Assembly (NCBI RefSeq): GCF_022063185.1 | Contig: NZ_CP091913.1 | Span: 6,115,141 to 6,179,140 of the forward strand | DNA length: 64,000 nucleotides | Direction: 5' to 3' | DNA from: Nostoc sp. UHCC 0870 | GTDB taxonomy: Bacteria; Cyanobacteriota; Cyanobacteriia; Cyanobacteriales; Nostocaceae | Shown: positions 8,741 to 16,342 of the stretch, piece by piece | How positions within the stretch are numbered: position 1 is the first letter of the stretch | How the letters are laid out: each line of letters opens with the position of its first letter | Made by a program: the position numbers and the translations under genes | Notes under the pieces: model-generated | What the model was told of the DNA's origin: nothing | What the model saw: only the letters and a program-made list of their open reading frames with translations | The model's database searches: none

Positions 8741-8800
8741 CAAGCGATGGTATTGCACAGTAGTTATGACAACTACTGTGCAATACCATCGCTTGGCTTT
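8741..8800 (+). terminator. Perfect 25-bp stem hairpin, likely terminator
   Basis: The 25 bases at 8741-8765 (caagcgatggtattgcac...) are exactly complementary to 8771-8795, with a five-base loop ATGAC. The 3' side continues gctttta. It lies 90 bases behind the FAD monooxygenase. A terminator is the simple reading, although a 25-bp perfect stem is unusually long and could be a MITE or a processed RNA. Confidence 0.6.
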
Positions 8801-8846
8801 TATGCTAGGAAGGAATAACCGACAATCAATAGTCATAAATTAAATT

Positions 8847-8907
8847 CATAATTACGAATTACGTAGCTTGCTTCCGCGTAGCGGTATTACGAATTACGAA
8901 TTATTAA
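8847..8907. repeat. acgaatt heptamer repeats with HIP-like insert
   Basis: Several attacgaatt units are interrupted by a short gcttgcttccgcgtagcggt palindrome-like segment. This sits directly upstream of the AGGAGG ribosome site of the next gene. Confidence 0.65.
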
Positions 8908-8917
8908 GGAGGATGTC

Positions 8918-9445
8918 ATGAACAGCTGTGTTTTAATGGCGGAAATCATTCAAGAACCGCAATTACGCTATACATCAGATAACTTAGCCATCACAGAAAT
9001 GCTGGTGCAGTTTCCCAATTCCCAGCGTCCAGAAGATGCACCGGCGACTTTAAAAGTAGTGGGGTGGGGAAATTTAGCTACAGAAATTCAGCAAAACTAT
9101 CACCAAGGCGATCGCGTGATTATAGCAGGTCGTCTAGGGATGCAGACGGTTGAGCGTCAAGAGGGGTTTAAAGAAAAACGTGCTGAGTTGACTGTACAAC
9201 AAATTCAACCTTTAAGTGGTGATTTCACATCATCGCCAGCACCAGAAAGAATTCCATCTGTTACAGAAACACCACCACCAGCACCAAGTAATGTTCCCAG
9301 TTACGAGTCACCACGTCCAGCAGCTACTCCTGTTGCAAGTCCCGTGAATGTAACTCCCCAGGTGAACACCTACGAACCTGTCACCCAACCTAGTAGTTAT
9401 AAGCCAGTGGTGGAAGAACCAGATCCAGATGATATTCCGTTTTAG
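8918..9445 (+). CDS. ssb: Single-stranded DNA-binding protein
   Basis: A 175-residue protein with an OB fold: MNSCVLMAEIIQEPQLRYT start, VVGWGNLATEIQQNYHQGDRV core and AELTVQQIQPL end at about residue 102. A Pro/Thr-rich linker leads to the acidic tip DPDDIPF, the partner-binding tail typical of bacterial SSB. It coats single-stranded DNA in replication and repair. AAGGAGG at 8908-8914 sits just before the ATG at 8918. The N-terminus differs from canonical SSB (no RVTLIGR block), so it is probably a cyanobacterial SSB paralogue. Confidence 0.88.
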   Translation: MNSCVLMAEIIQEPQLRYTSDNLAITEMLVQFPNSQRPEDAPATLKVVGWGNLATEIQQNYHQGDRVIIAGRLGMQTVERQEGFKEKRAELTVQQIQPLSGDFTSSPAPERIPSVTETPPPAPSNVPSYESPRPAATPVASPVNVTPQVNTYEPVTQPSSYKPVVEEPDPDDIPF

Positions 9446-9477
9446 AGATTAGGGATTGGTGACACGGAAAACAAGTT

Positions 9478-9543
9478 AGTAGGGTGTGTCAGTCAGAGAA
9501 CACCTTGATATACCGAGAAATTATTCGTACTGACGCACCCTAA
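9478..9543. repeat. Small inverted repeat (tagggtgtgtcagt / actgacgcaccct)
   Basis: The arms near 9480-9493 and 9529-9542 are nearly complementary. This kind of agggtgygt inverted repeat also occurs near 14427-14490. It lies directly behind ssb and may act as a terminator or be a small MITE. Confidence 0.5.
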
Positions 9544-9703
9544 ATAACCCTAAATATTGGATATTGTTTTATTTGGAAGTCTCTAACGCCTTTTCGCCTG
9601 ATTCTTAAGACAAATATTTACGTTTATCTACATTAAATGCAAAACTACTGTTAAAATCCAAATAATTTTTACACGATATTCATACCGATACTCCTGTCAA
9701 TAA

Positions 9704-10049
9704 CTCAGGGCTAAAGCCACTGAGCTTGTAAAGAACAAACTTTACGTGTTTGACTAGCCCCGAAGAGACTAATCCTGATACGCACTTCCGAATGCTTCCC
9801 TAGTTCGGATTATCTGCAAGACTGTTTGTTCAGTCGTTGGGTTAAGCCAAGACATTTTGGATTAGTTGGGCGATAACGTAGTGTTAGCGAGTCTTCGAGC
9901 GTCGGGGACTTAAACAGGTTTGCTAGTTCCTGGGATTATATCCATTCAAAAACTAGCATTCTAATGACCACTGCGGTTTTAACCGCTCGTGTCGCCTCCC
10001 TCTCAGGGCTAAAGCCTCTGAGTTTCCCACTTACCGCGAGGTCTTATGA
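9704..10049 (+). ncRNA. HEARO-like structured RNA element (standalone IscB omega-RNA type)
   Basis: About 345 bases without coding capacity but full of paired arms. There is a hairpin at 9704-9724. CCCCGA 9758-9763 pairs with TCGGGG 9902-9907, and inside it CTAATCC 9769-9775 pairs with GGATTAG 9859-9865. That stem encloses hairpins CCGAA/TTCGG (9788-9808) and GACTG/CAGTC (9820-9835). Next come TGCTAGTT 9921-9928 with AACTAGCA 9951-9958, and GCGGTT/AACCGC at 9973-9986. A hairpin at 10002-10022 nearly repeats the first. The block ends TCTTATGA. HEARO RNAs are mobile, common in cyanobacteria, and sit next to ATGA/GTGA; they are guide RNAs of IscB nucleases. No iscB gene is in this window. The structure is seen directly; the family name is inference. 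Confidence 0.6.
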
Positions 10050-11917
10050 GAGAAACTGTCCTAGAAGTTCGTAATCTCCAAGTAGAATTTGCCGGTGATG
10101 GGGATACTATCAAAGCCGTTGATGGTATTTCCTTTGAGCTAAGGCGAGGTGAAACTCTAGGAATTGTAGGAGAATCTGGTAGTGGTAAATCAGTCACATC
10201 CCTAGCGGTGATGGGTTTGTTGCAGCATCCTGGTAGGGTTAGCGGTGGGGAGATTTTGTTTCATCACCAAGAGAATGCTAATCCTTTAAATTTGGTGGAG
10301 TTATCGCCAAAGGAAATGCAGCTATATAGAGGCGGTGACATCGCCATGATTTTTCAAGAACCGATGAGTTCCCTGAACCCAGTTTATAATGTTGGGTTTC
10401 AGCTCACGGAAGCGATTCAACGTCACCAGAATGTCACTACAGAGGAAGCCAAACAAATTGCGATCGCAGGTCTACAAGAGGTTAAACTTTTGCCTAGTGA
10501 TGAACAACTGACACAGCAATACATCGACACCTGGCCGCAAACTAACCCCAACTCTCCCCTTGATGAATATAAGGTGGCGCAGTTAGTTAAGCAGCATAAA
10601 AAATCAATGCTGGAACGCTACCCTCATGAACTGTCTGGGGGTCAACTACAACGGGTGATGATTGCAATGGCTATTTCTTGCAACCCTTTGCTACTAATTG
10701 CAGATGAACCAACTACAGCTTTAGATGTCACAGTCCAAGCGACAATCATTGACCTCCTCAGAGAATTGCAGCAAGTCCGTGACATGGCTTTGATTTTCAT
10801 CACCCATGACTTGGGGTTAATTTCCGAAATTGCTGACAAAGTGGCGGTGATGTACAAAGGTAAAGTCGTGGAATACGGCGCATCGGAGCAAATTTTTAAG
10901 CATCCCAACCATCCCTATACTAAGGGTTTGGTTGCTTGTCGTCCCACACTCACCCACCATCCCCACAAACTACTTACAGTCTCTGATTATATGACTGTGG
11001 AGGAAACATCAACGGGGCAATTGTTGATTCAGGAAAAACAACCCTCACCACCACCAGAAATTTCCCCGGAAGAAATCCATACTAGATTGACACAGTTGGA
11101 AGAAAAGCCACCTCTATTAAAAATCCAGAATTTGCAAGTTGGTTTTCCTGTGCGGGGTGTGTTTGGTACTAAGAAACGCTACAACATGGCTGTTAACGGC
11201 GTTTCCTTTGATGTCAAACCAGGGGAAACGGTGGGACTAGTGGGAGAATCTGGTTGTGGTAAGACAACCTTGGGTAGAACCCTGTTAAGGTTAATTGAGC
11301 CGATGGGTGGACAGATTATCTTTGAGGGACAAGATATTACCAATCTCAAAGGCGAAGCATTGCAAAAACTGCGGCGGGAAATGCAAATTGTCTTTCAAAA
11401 TCCTTTTAGCGCACTCGACCCCCGAATGAAGGTTGGGGAAGCAATTGCAGAACCTTTGTTAATTCACTCTGTAGGTAAAACCAAAAAACAACGCCTACAA
11501 AGGGTAGCAGAACTTTTAGAAAGAGTTGGTTTAAGTGCAGATGCAATCAACCGCTATCCACATCAGTTTTCTGGTGGTCAACGCCAAAGGATTTGTATTG
11601 CTCGTTCGTTAGCATTAAATCCTAAATTTATTATCTGTGATGAGTCAGTATCGGCGTTGGATGTTTCAGTACAGGCGCAGGTATTGAATTTACTCAAAGA
11701 ATTGCAAGAAGAGTTTCAACTAACTTATATTTTCATTTCCCATGATTTAAGCGTTGTAAAATTTATGAGCGATCGCATTTTAGTCATGAATCGTGGTGAA
11801 ATTGTCGAGCAAGGTACAGCCGAAAGTATCTACCGCGAACCCAAGGAAGCATATACACAAAAGCTAATTGCTTCTATTCCTACTGGTAGCCCGGAACGGA
11901 TACGCTCTAAATTGTAG
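10046..11917 (+). CDS. Fused two-domain peptide ABC transporter ATPase (DppDF/GsiA type)
   Basis: 623 residues carrying two complete nucleotide-binding domains. The first has Walker A GESGSGKSVTSLAV near residue 40, signature LSGGQLQRVMIAMAIS and Walker B LLIADEPTTALDVT. The second has GESGCGKTTLGRTLL near 395, FSGGQRQRICIARSLA and FIICDESVSALDVS. This equals DppD fused to DppF as in GsiA-type importers of oligopeptides or glutathione. No permease or binding protein lies beside it. The ATG at 10046 coincides with the terminal ATGA of the RNA element, and the GAGG at 10038-10041 that could serve as ribosome site is also element sequence. Confidence 0.92.
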   Translation: MRETVLEVRNLQVEFAGDGDTIKAVDGISFELRRGETLGIVGESGSGKSVTSLAVMGLLQHPGRVSGGEILFHHQENANPLNLVELSPKEMQLYRGGDIAMIFQEPMSSLNPVYNVGFQLTEAIQRHQNVTTEEAKQIAIAGLQEVKLLPSDEQLTQQYIDTWPQTNPNSPLDEYKVAQLVKQHKKSMLERYPHELSGGQLQRVMIAMAISCNPLLLIADEPTTALDVTVQATIIDLLRELQQVRDMALIFITHDLGLISEIADKVAVMYKGKVVEYGASEQIFKHPNHPYTKGLVACRPTLTHHPHKLLTVSDYMTVEETSTGQLLIQEKQPSPPPEISPEEIHTRLTQLEEKPPLLKIQNLQVGFPVRGVFGTKKRYNMAVNGVSFDVKPGETVGLVGESGCGKTTLGRTLLRLIEPMGGQIIFEGQDITNLKGEALQKLRREMQIVFQNPFSALDPRMKVGEAIAEPLLIHSVGKTKKQRLQRVAELLERVGLSADAINRYPHQFSGGQRQRICIARSLALNPKFIICDESVSALDVSVQAQVLNLLKELQEEFQLTYIFISHDLSVVKFMSDRILVMNRGEIVEQGTAESIYREPKEAYTQKLIASIPTGSPERIRSKL

Positions 11918-11924
11918 GTGAGTG

Positions 11925-11990
11925 CTGAGTGCTGAGTTCTGAGTTTTGAGTGGGGAGTGGGGAGTGCTGAGTGCTGAGTTCTGAGTGGTA
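11925..11990. repeat. gagtgct/gagttct heptamer tandem repeats
   Basis: About nine degenerate seven-base units (gagtgct, gagttct, gagtggg) follow the ABC ATPase stop. They are noncoding. Confidence 0.8.
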
Positions 11991-12061
11991 ATCTGTAACA
12001 AAAATCGATTAACGTTATCTTGTTTTCAGTATCAACTTACGTTTACATAAAAAATTTGGAA

Positions 12062-12838
12062 ATGCAACTTACAACTAGAGAAAAACCCAACGCACCTCAA
12101 CCGCCAACTTTTAATTCTATTACCGAAGCCAGATTACATCGCCAACAACGTTTAGCAGCTGCTTTTCGCCTATTTTCTCGGTTTGGGTTTGATGAAGGCG
12201 TAGCAGGCCATATTACTGTTCGTGACCCAGAAAACTTAAATCATTTTTGGGTTAATCCTTTCGGGATGCACTTTGGCTTAATTAAAGTTAGTGACCTAAT
12301 TTTAGTTAATCATGAAGGGGAAGTAATTTTTGGCGATCGCCCCGTTAATCGAGCTGCTTTTGCTATCCATTCCCAAATCCATGCAGCTCGTCCCGATGTG
12401 GTGGCGGCTGCTCATGCTCATTCGCTTTACGGCAAAAGCTGGTCTAGCCTGGGTCGTCTACTTGACCCCCTGACTCAAGATGCTTGCTCTTTTTACCAAG
12501 ACCATAGTATTTTTGAGGAATATACTGGCGTAGTTCTCGACCCCCAAGAAGGTCAACGCATTGCTCAAACTTTAGGTCAGAATAAAGCCATGATTTTACA
12601 AAATCATGGTTTGTTAACAGTTGGACAAACAGTTGATGAGGCTGCTTGGTGGTTCGTCGCAATGGAACGTTCTTGTCAAGCTCAATTATTAGCTGAGGCT
12701 GCTGGTAAACCCAAATTAATCAACCCAGAGTTTGCTAGTGTGGCTCACAGTCAAGTAGGTTCATCACAAATGGGTTGGTTTAGTTTTCAGCCATTATTTG
12801 ACATGATTATTCACCAAGAACCTGACTTGTTAGATTGA
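12062..12838 (+). CDS. Class II aldolase/adducin-family protein
   Basis: 258 residues from the ATG at 12062; an in-frame TTG at 12020 would add 14 residues with no better ribosome site. Zinc-ligand features of the family are present: AAAHAHSLYGKSW (HxH), a later LQNHGLLTVG His, and GHITVRDPENLNHFWVNPFG in the N-terminal part. Relatives include fuculose-phosphate and ribulose-5-phosphate epimerase-like enzymes and aldolases acting on small sugar phosphates; the substrate cannot be read here. It is followed 46 bases later by the WD40 gene, with which it has no obvious functional link. Confidence 0.88.
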   Translation: MQLTTREKPNAPQPPTFNSITEARLHRQQRLAAAFRLFSRFGFDEGVAGHITVRDPENLNHFWVNPFGMHFGLIKVSDLILVNHEGEVIFGDRPVNRAAFAIHSQIHAARPDVVAAAHAHSLYGKSWSSLGRLLDPLTQDACSFYQDHSIFEEYTGVVLDPQEGQRIAQTLGQNKAMILQNHGLLTVGQTVDEAAWWFVAMERSCQAQLLAEAAGKPKLINPEFASVAHSQVGSSQMGWFSFQPLFDMIIHQEPDLLD

Positions 12839-12884
12839 ACTGTTCAACAAAACACATCTGTTAGATGATTTTGGCAATTGGCAA

Positions 12885-14165
12885 ATGTTGAATGGATTAG
12901 CCGAGGAGTACATTGACCAGAGCCAAAAATTTCGCGATCGCCTTAAGCGAGAAGATGAAGAACGCCAACAAGAAAAGCTCTTAACAGCACGACGGCAAAA
13001 TCAAGTTGTCACCATGTTTAGTATTGGTTTAGCTGGAGTAGCTATCTTTGCAGGTTATCAATGGTACAACGCCCAAAACAAAGCCAAGGAAGCAGCACAA
13101 CAAAGTGCCGTTGCTTTGGCTCAAAGTTCTGAAGCTTCCCTACTGTCTAATAGGCAACTTGAGGCTTTTATTGCAGCTCTACAGTCAGGTAGACAAATTT
13201 CAGGTAAACCACTTAGGAATGAGACCAATTTAGAACAAGCGGCTAACCAACAAGCTGTAGTGGCACTCAAACGAGCCATTTACAATATCCAAGAACGAAA
13301 CCGCTTGGAAGGGCATAGCTCTGAGGTCTATAGCGTAGCATTTAGCCCCGATGGCAAGACCATCGCTTCTGCAAGTAATGACAAGAGCGTCAAACTCTGG
13401 GATGCCTCTACTGGTAAAGCCATCATTACCCTTAACGGGCATAGCGATGCGGTCTATAGCGTAGCATTTAGCCCCGATGGCAAGACCGTCGCTTCTGCAA
13501 GTTTTGACAACAGCGTCAAACTCTGGGATGCCTCTACTGGTAAAGCCATCATTACCCTCAACGGGCATAGCTCTGCGGTCTGGGGCGTAGCATTTAGCCC
13601 CGATGGCAAGACCATCGCTTCTGCAAGTCATGACAACAGCGTCAAACTCTGGGATGCCTCTACTGGTAAAGCAATTATTACCCTCAACGGGCATAGCTCT
13701 GCGGTCTGGGGCGTAGCATTTAGCCCCGATGGCAAGACCATCGCTTCTGCAAGTCATGACAAGAGCGTCAAACTCTGGGATGCCTCTACTGGTAAACCAA
13801 TCATTACCCTCAACGGGCATAGCTCTTGGGTCAGGGGCGTAGCATTTAGCCCCGATGGCAAGACCGTCGCTTCTGCAAGTTTTGACAACAGCGTCAAACT
13901 CTGGGATGCCTCTACTGGTAAACCAATCATTACCCTCAACGGGCATAGCGATGCGGTCAATAGCGTAGCATTTAGCCCCGATGGCAAGACCATTGCTTCT
14001 GCAAGTGATGACAACAGCGTCAAACTCTGGGCTTACTTAAATAACCTAGAGGATTTAATTAGCCACAGTTGCGCTAGGCTACGTGTTTATTTACAATCAA
14101 ATCCCAATGTGAGCGATAGCGATCGCACTCTCTGCGATGGAATTGGTGAAAAGAGCGCACCATAG
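12885..14165 (+). CDS. WD40-repeat protein, C-terminal half of an NTPase-WD40 protein
   Basis: 426 residues. The order is a short hydrophilic segment, a membrane helix near 46-62 (VTMFSIGLAGVAIFAGYQW), a coiled Ala/Gln/Lys-rich stretch, six WD units of 42 residues, and a conserved tail (LISHSCARLRVYLQ). Each unit reads HSxxVxxVAFSPDGK...SVKLWDASTGK. In related cyanobacterial proteins this part follows a large AAA+/NACHT-type ATPase. Here a stop lies only about 18 codons upstream of the ATG, so that domain is missing. The few codons ahead (HLLDDFGNWQ in frame) look like family sequence, which supports truncation. Repeat units are almost identical in DNA. Confidence 0.8.
   Translation: MLNGLAEEYIDQSQKFRDRLKREDEERQQEKLLTARRQNQVVTMFSIGLAGVAIFAGYQWYNAQNKAKEAAQQSAVALAQSSEASLLSNRQLEAFIAALQSGRQISGKPLRNETNLEQAANQQAVVALKRAIYNIQERNRLEGHSSEVYSVAFSPDGKTIASASNDKSVKLWDASTGKAIITLNGHSDAVYSVAFSPDGKTVASASFDNSVKLWDASTGKAIITLNGHSSAVWGVAFSPDGKTIASASHDNSVKLWDASTGKAIITLNGHSSAVWGVAFSPDGKTIASASHDKSVKLWDASTGKPIITLNGHSSWVRGVAFSPDGKTVASASFDNSVKLWDASTGKPIITLNGHSDAVNSVAFSPDGKTIASASDDNSVKLWAYLNNLEDLISHSCARLRVYLQSNPNVSDSDRTLCDGIGEKSAP
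13306..14030 (+). repeat. Six near-identical 126-bp WD40-coding units
   Basis: Blocks gcatttagccccgatggcaa and gtcaaactctgggatgcctc recur every 126 bases with only a few differing positions. This indicates recent duplication or gene conversion. Unit number is likely to vary between strains. Confidence 0.9.
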
Positions 14166-14230
14166 GCTACGTGCTGATTTATCATCAAATCTCAATATGA
14201 GCGATCTCATCACCTGTCCCCTAACCCCTT

Positions 14231-14351
14231 AAGAGGATGTTTGAAAAGTCCCTATTGGTGTAGCAAAACATTTCAGATCCCCCTAAATCCCCCTTAAAAA
14301 GGGGGACTTTGAATCTATTCCCCCCTTTTTTAAGGGGGGTTAGGGGGGATC
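14231..14351. repeat. Fold-back repeat (tccccctaaatccccctt arms)
   Basis: Two long complementary arms, gatccccctaaatccccc... at about 14277 and its mirror ending near 14351, each also fold on themselves (cccccttaaaaaggggg, ccccccttttttaagggggg). An upstream gaggatgtttgaaaagtccc resembles the end of the element at 24304-24444. The rest of the gap 14352-14756 holds a small agggtgcgtta/taacgcacct inverted repeat, gaattttgaa heptamers near 14594-14622 and no gene I can support. Confidence 0.75.
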
Positions 14352-14780
14352 AAAACGCTATAGGGCTAGGTTATTAGACTTGTGTGTACACGGTAGCCTT
14401 TTTAAGTGCGATCGCTTGATCTTGTAGGGTGCGTTAGGTGGCGATAATCTCTGACAAAAACCAAAATTACCAATTCACCGTAACGCACCTTGATATTAAA
14501 ATTTACCGTAAATTCAAGGGTTTAAGACCTCTACGTCTACACGTAGTATCAGTTGAGTTGGGGTTTAAATCCCTAACTCCAACTGTCTTTAATTTTGAAT
14601 TTTGAATTTTGAATTTTGAATTGTTAAGCGATCACCCACCCTACACCAATTCAGAAACAGCGTTAATGTTAGCTTACCGTAGGCGATCGCGTGTAGGTTG
14701 CCTTAATTAACTAAATGTAAATCACCATTTAAAATAGAAACAGTTATAAAATTGAGATGATATTTTCTAACTACATATTT

Positions 14781-15008
14781 ATGGAACAATTAAAATTAAT
14801 AGTTCAAGTAGCTGATAAAGAAAAAGCAGAGATGTTGACAAAGATTCTTACATCTTTAGATTTTGTCAACTCGGTAGAACTGGTGGAACATAAGCCAACT
14901 AAATCTGATGATGAGCAAAATTTTTTCTCTTTAGCAGGATTATGGGAAAATCGAGATATTACTACTGAATCTATTCGTCAACAAGCATGGATGAAAGATA
15001 TTCAATGA
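14781..15008 (+). CDS. VapB-type antitoxin
   Basis: 75 residues from the ATG at 14781 (an in-frame ATG at 14757 would add eight). The protein ends NFFSLAGLWENRDITTESIRQQAWMKDIQ-like, and the FxxxxGLWxxRDIT block is common in cyanobacterial antitoxins paired with PIN-domain toxins. Its stop overlaps the next ATG as ATGA, the usual coupling to vapC. The toxin reading frame that follows is broken after 14 codons, so this is an orphan antitoxin, or it may answer a homologous toxin elsewhere. Family assignment is from pattern memory. Confidence 0.7.
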   Translation: MEQLKLIVQVADKEKAEMLTKILTSLDFVNSVELVEHKPTKSDDEQNFFSLAGLWENRDITTESIRQQAWMKDIQ

Positions 15009-15049
15009 TTTTATGTGATACCAATATTATCATAGAATTTTCAAATTAA
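15005..15049 (+). pseudogene. VapC (PIN-domain toxin) remnant, 14 codons
   Basis: It starts ATG at 15005, overlapping the antitoxin stop, and reads MILCDTNIIIEF followed by SN and a stop. The opening M-x-L-C-D-T-N with the first catalytic aspartate is the classic start of a PIN toxin. After F12 the sequence turns into cyanobacterial repeat (gcacctctcaatctcaatatgagcgatcgc), so nearly all of the toxin is gone. Confidence 0.75.
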
Positions 15050-15095
15050 CGCACCTCTCAATCTCAATATGAGCGATCGCATCCCCTGTCACCTG

Positions 15096-16241
15096 TCACC
15101 TGTCCCCTATCACCTTAAGAGACTTGGCTATTTGCTGATTCACATTAGCCACATCAAAACGCTGACTAGCAATATTCCTCGCCTGACTAGCGATGGTTGC
15201 AGTGATTTCCGTCTCCTGCACACAAGTATTAATTACTTCTGCTAGTTCTTGGGATTCTCCTGGTGTCACCAGAAAACCATTTACCCCATGTTCTACTAAT
15301 TCCATTGCACCGCCGGCTTTAGCTGCAATTACAGGTGTTCCGCACAGCATCGCCTCAACAATCACTCTCCCAAAGGGTTCGGGTGCAGTAGAAGTATGGG
15401 TAACTAAATCACACGCCGCCATTAATTGGGGAATATCAGCCCGAAATCCTAAAAATTTCACGCGATTTTCTAACCCCAGTTGGGCAATTTGTTGGTGTAA
15501 TTGTTGAACATAATCTTGCTCACCAAATAAGGCATCACCCACTAAAATAGCTGTGACTTGAGGTGGACATTTAGCTATAGCTTCAATCAGGATATGCTGA
15601 CCCTTCCAAGGTGAGAGTCGGCTGAAGTGTCCGACAACGAATTTATTTTCTAACCCTAATTGTTGCCGCAGTTTTTGGATATCTTCATCACAAGTTTGAT
15701 AAGTTTTGGGGTCGAAACCGTTATATACAACTGTGGTAAGTTCTGGCTTCCCTCCCGCCTGCACAAAAGCCTTTTGACTAGCTTGGGAATTAGCTATAAC
15801 TAATGATGCAAACCGATTGGCTAAGTTAATAGCAACCCGTAAGTTAGTTTTACTAAAGTGTTCTAAAGAAAGAATATCGTGTAAATGATACACCAACGGA
15901 CGACGAGTTACAAAGCTAGCGATCGCCCCTACAACTAAGGCTTTTTGAGTATTGGCGTAGATTATATCATATTTATAAGCCTTTTCTACCACCTTGGCGA
16001 TTAACGGTGCTAGTTGCCCCAAACTGGCGAAGGCTTGGAGTAAATTGCTTTGTTTGCGAACTGCGATCGCCTGATTTGTCAAAATTTCGACCGGAATCTG
16101 ATTTTGTTCTAATAAAGTTTTAAAATCACCATCAGCGAATAAACCAACCAAAGCGCGATCGCAGTAAGGTTTAGCAATATCAATTAAACACAATTCTGCA
16201 CCGCCTGGTTTACCGCTTTGGTCTAAAAATAATATTTTCAT
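15096..16241 (-). CDS. Glycosyltransferase family 4 protein
   Basis: 381 residues with the GT-B fold of family GT4. The N-terminal half starts MKILFLDQSGKPGGAELCL. The donor-binding half contains VGHFSRLSPWKGQHILIEA, FLGFRADIPQLMAACDLVTHTS and the acidic E-x7-E element in EPFGRVIVEAMLCGTPVIA. It adds a sugar from a nucleotide donor during surface-polysaccharide synthesis. The last five residues (VIGDR) and the stop lie in the ggtgacagg tandem repeat, so the natural C-terminus may have been replaced. It is in one direction with the next GT4 gene upstream, with a hairpin between them. Confidence 0.9.
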   Translation of the reverse strand: MKILFLDQSGKPGGAELCLIDIAKPYCDRALVGLFADGDFKTLLEQNQIPVEILTNQAIAVRKQSNLLQAFASLGQLAPLIAKVVEKAYKYDIIYANTQKALVVGAIASFVTRRPLVYHLHDILSLEHFSKTNLRVAINLANRFASLVIANSQASQKAFVQAGGKPELTTVVYNGFDPKTYQTCDEDIQKLRQQLGLENKFVVGHFSRLSPWKGQHILIEAIAKCPPQVTAILVGDALFGEQDYVQQLHQQIAQLGLENRVKFLGFRADIPQLMAACDLVTHTSTAPEPFGRVIVEAMLCGTPVIAAKAGGAMELVEHGVNGFLVTPGESQELAEVINTCVQETEITATIASQARNIASQRFDVANVNQQIAKSLKVIGDR

Positions 16242-16278
16242 ATGATGTATTGTTTAATAAACATGAGTCTTACCTCCG

Positions 16279-16333
16279 TGTCTCTGTGTCTCTGTGGTGA
16301 AAAATAATTTATTTAACCACAGAGGCACAGAGA
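16279..16333. repeat. ctctgtgtctctgtggt hairpin between two glycosyltransferase genes
   Basis: ctctgtgtctctgtggt near 16279-16298 pairs with accacagaggcacagag near 16316-16333 (one mismatch) around an AT-rich loop. The same cacagag motif is at 2819-2845. It may act as a terminator in the minus direction. Confidence 0.65.
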
Positions 16334-16342
16334 AAATGATAT

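Noticed and set aside
13230..13946. Long minus-strand open frame with repeated MPVEGND-like units
   Set aside because: It is the mirror of the WD40 repeat units; the repeat simply lacks stops in that frame, and the + strand has a clear domain structure.
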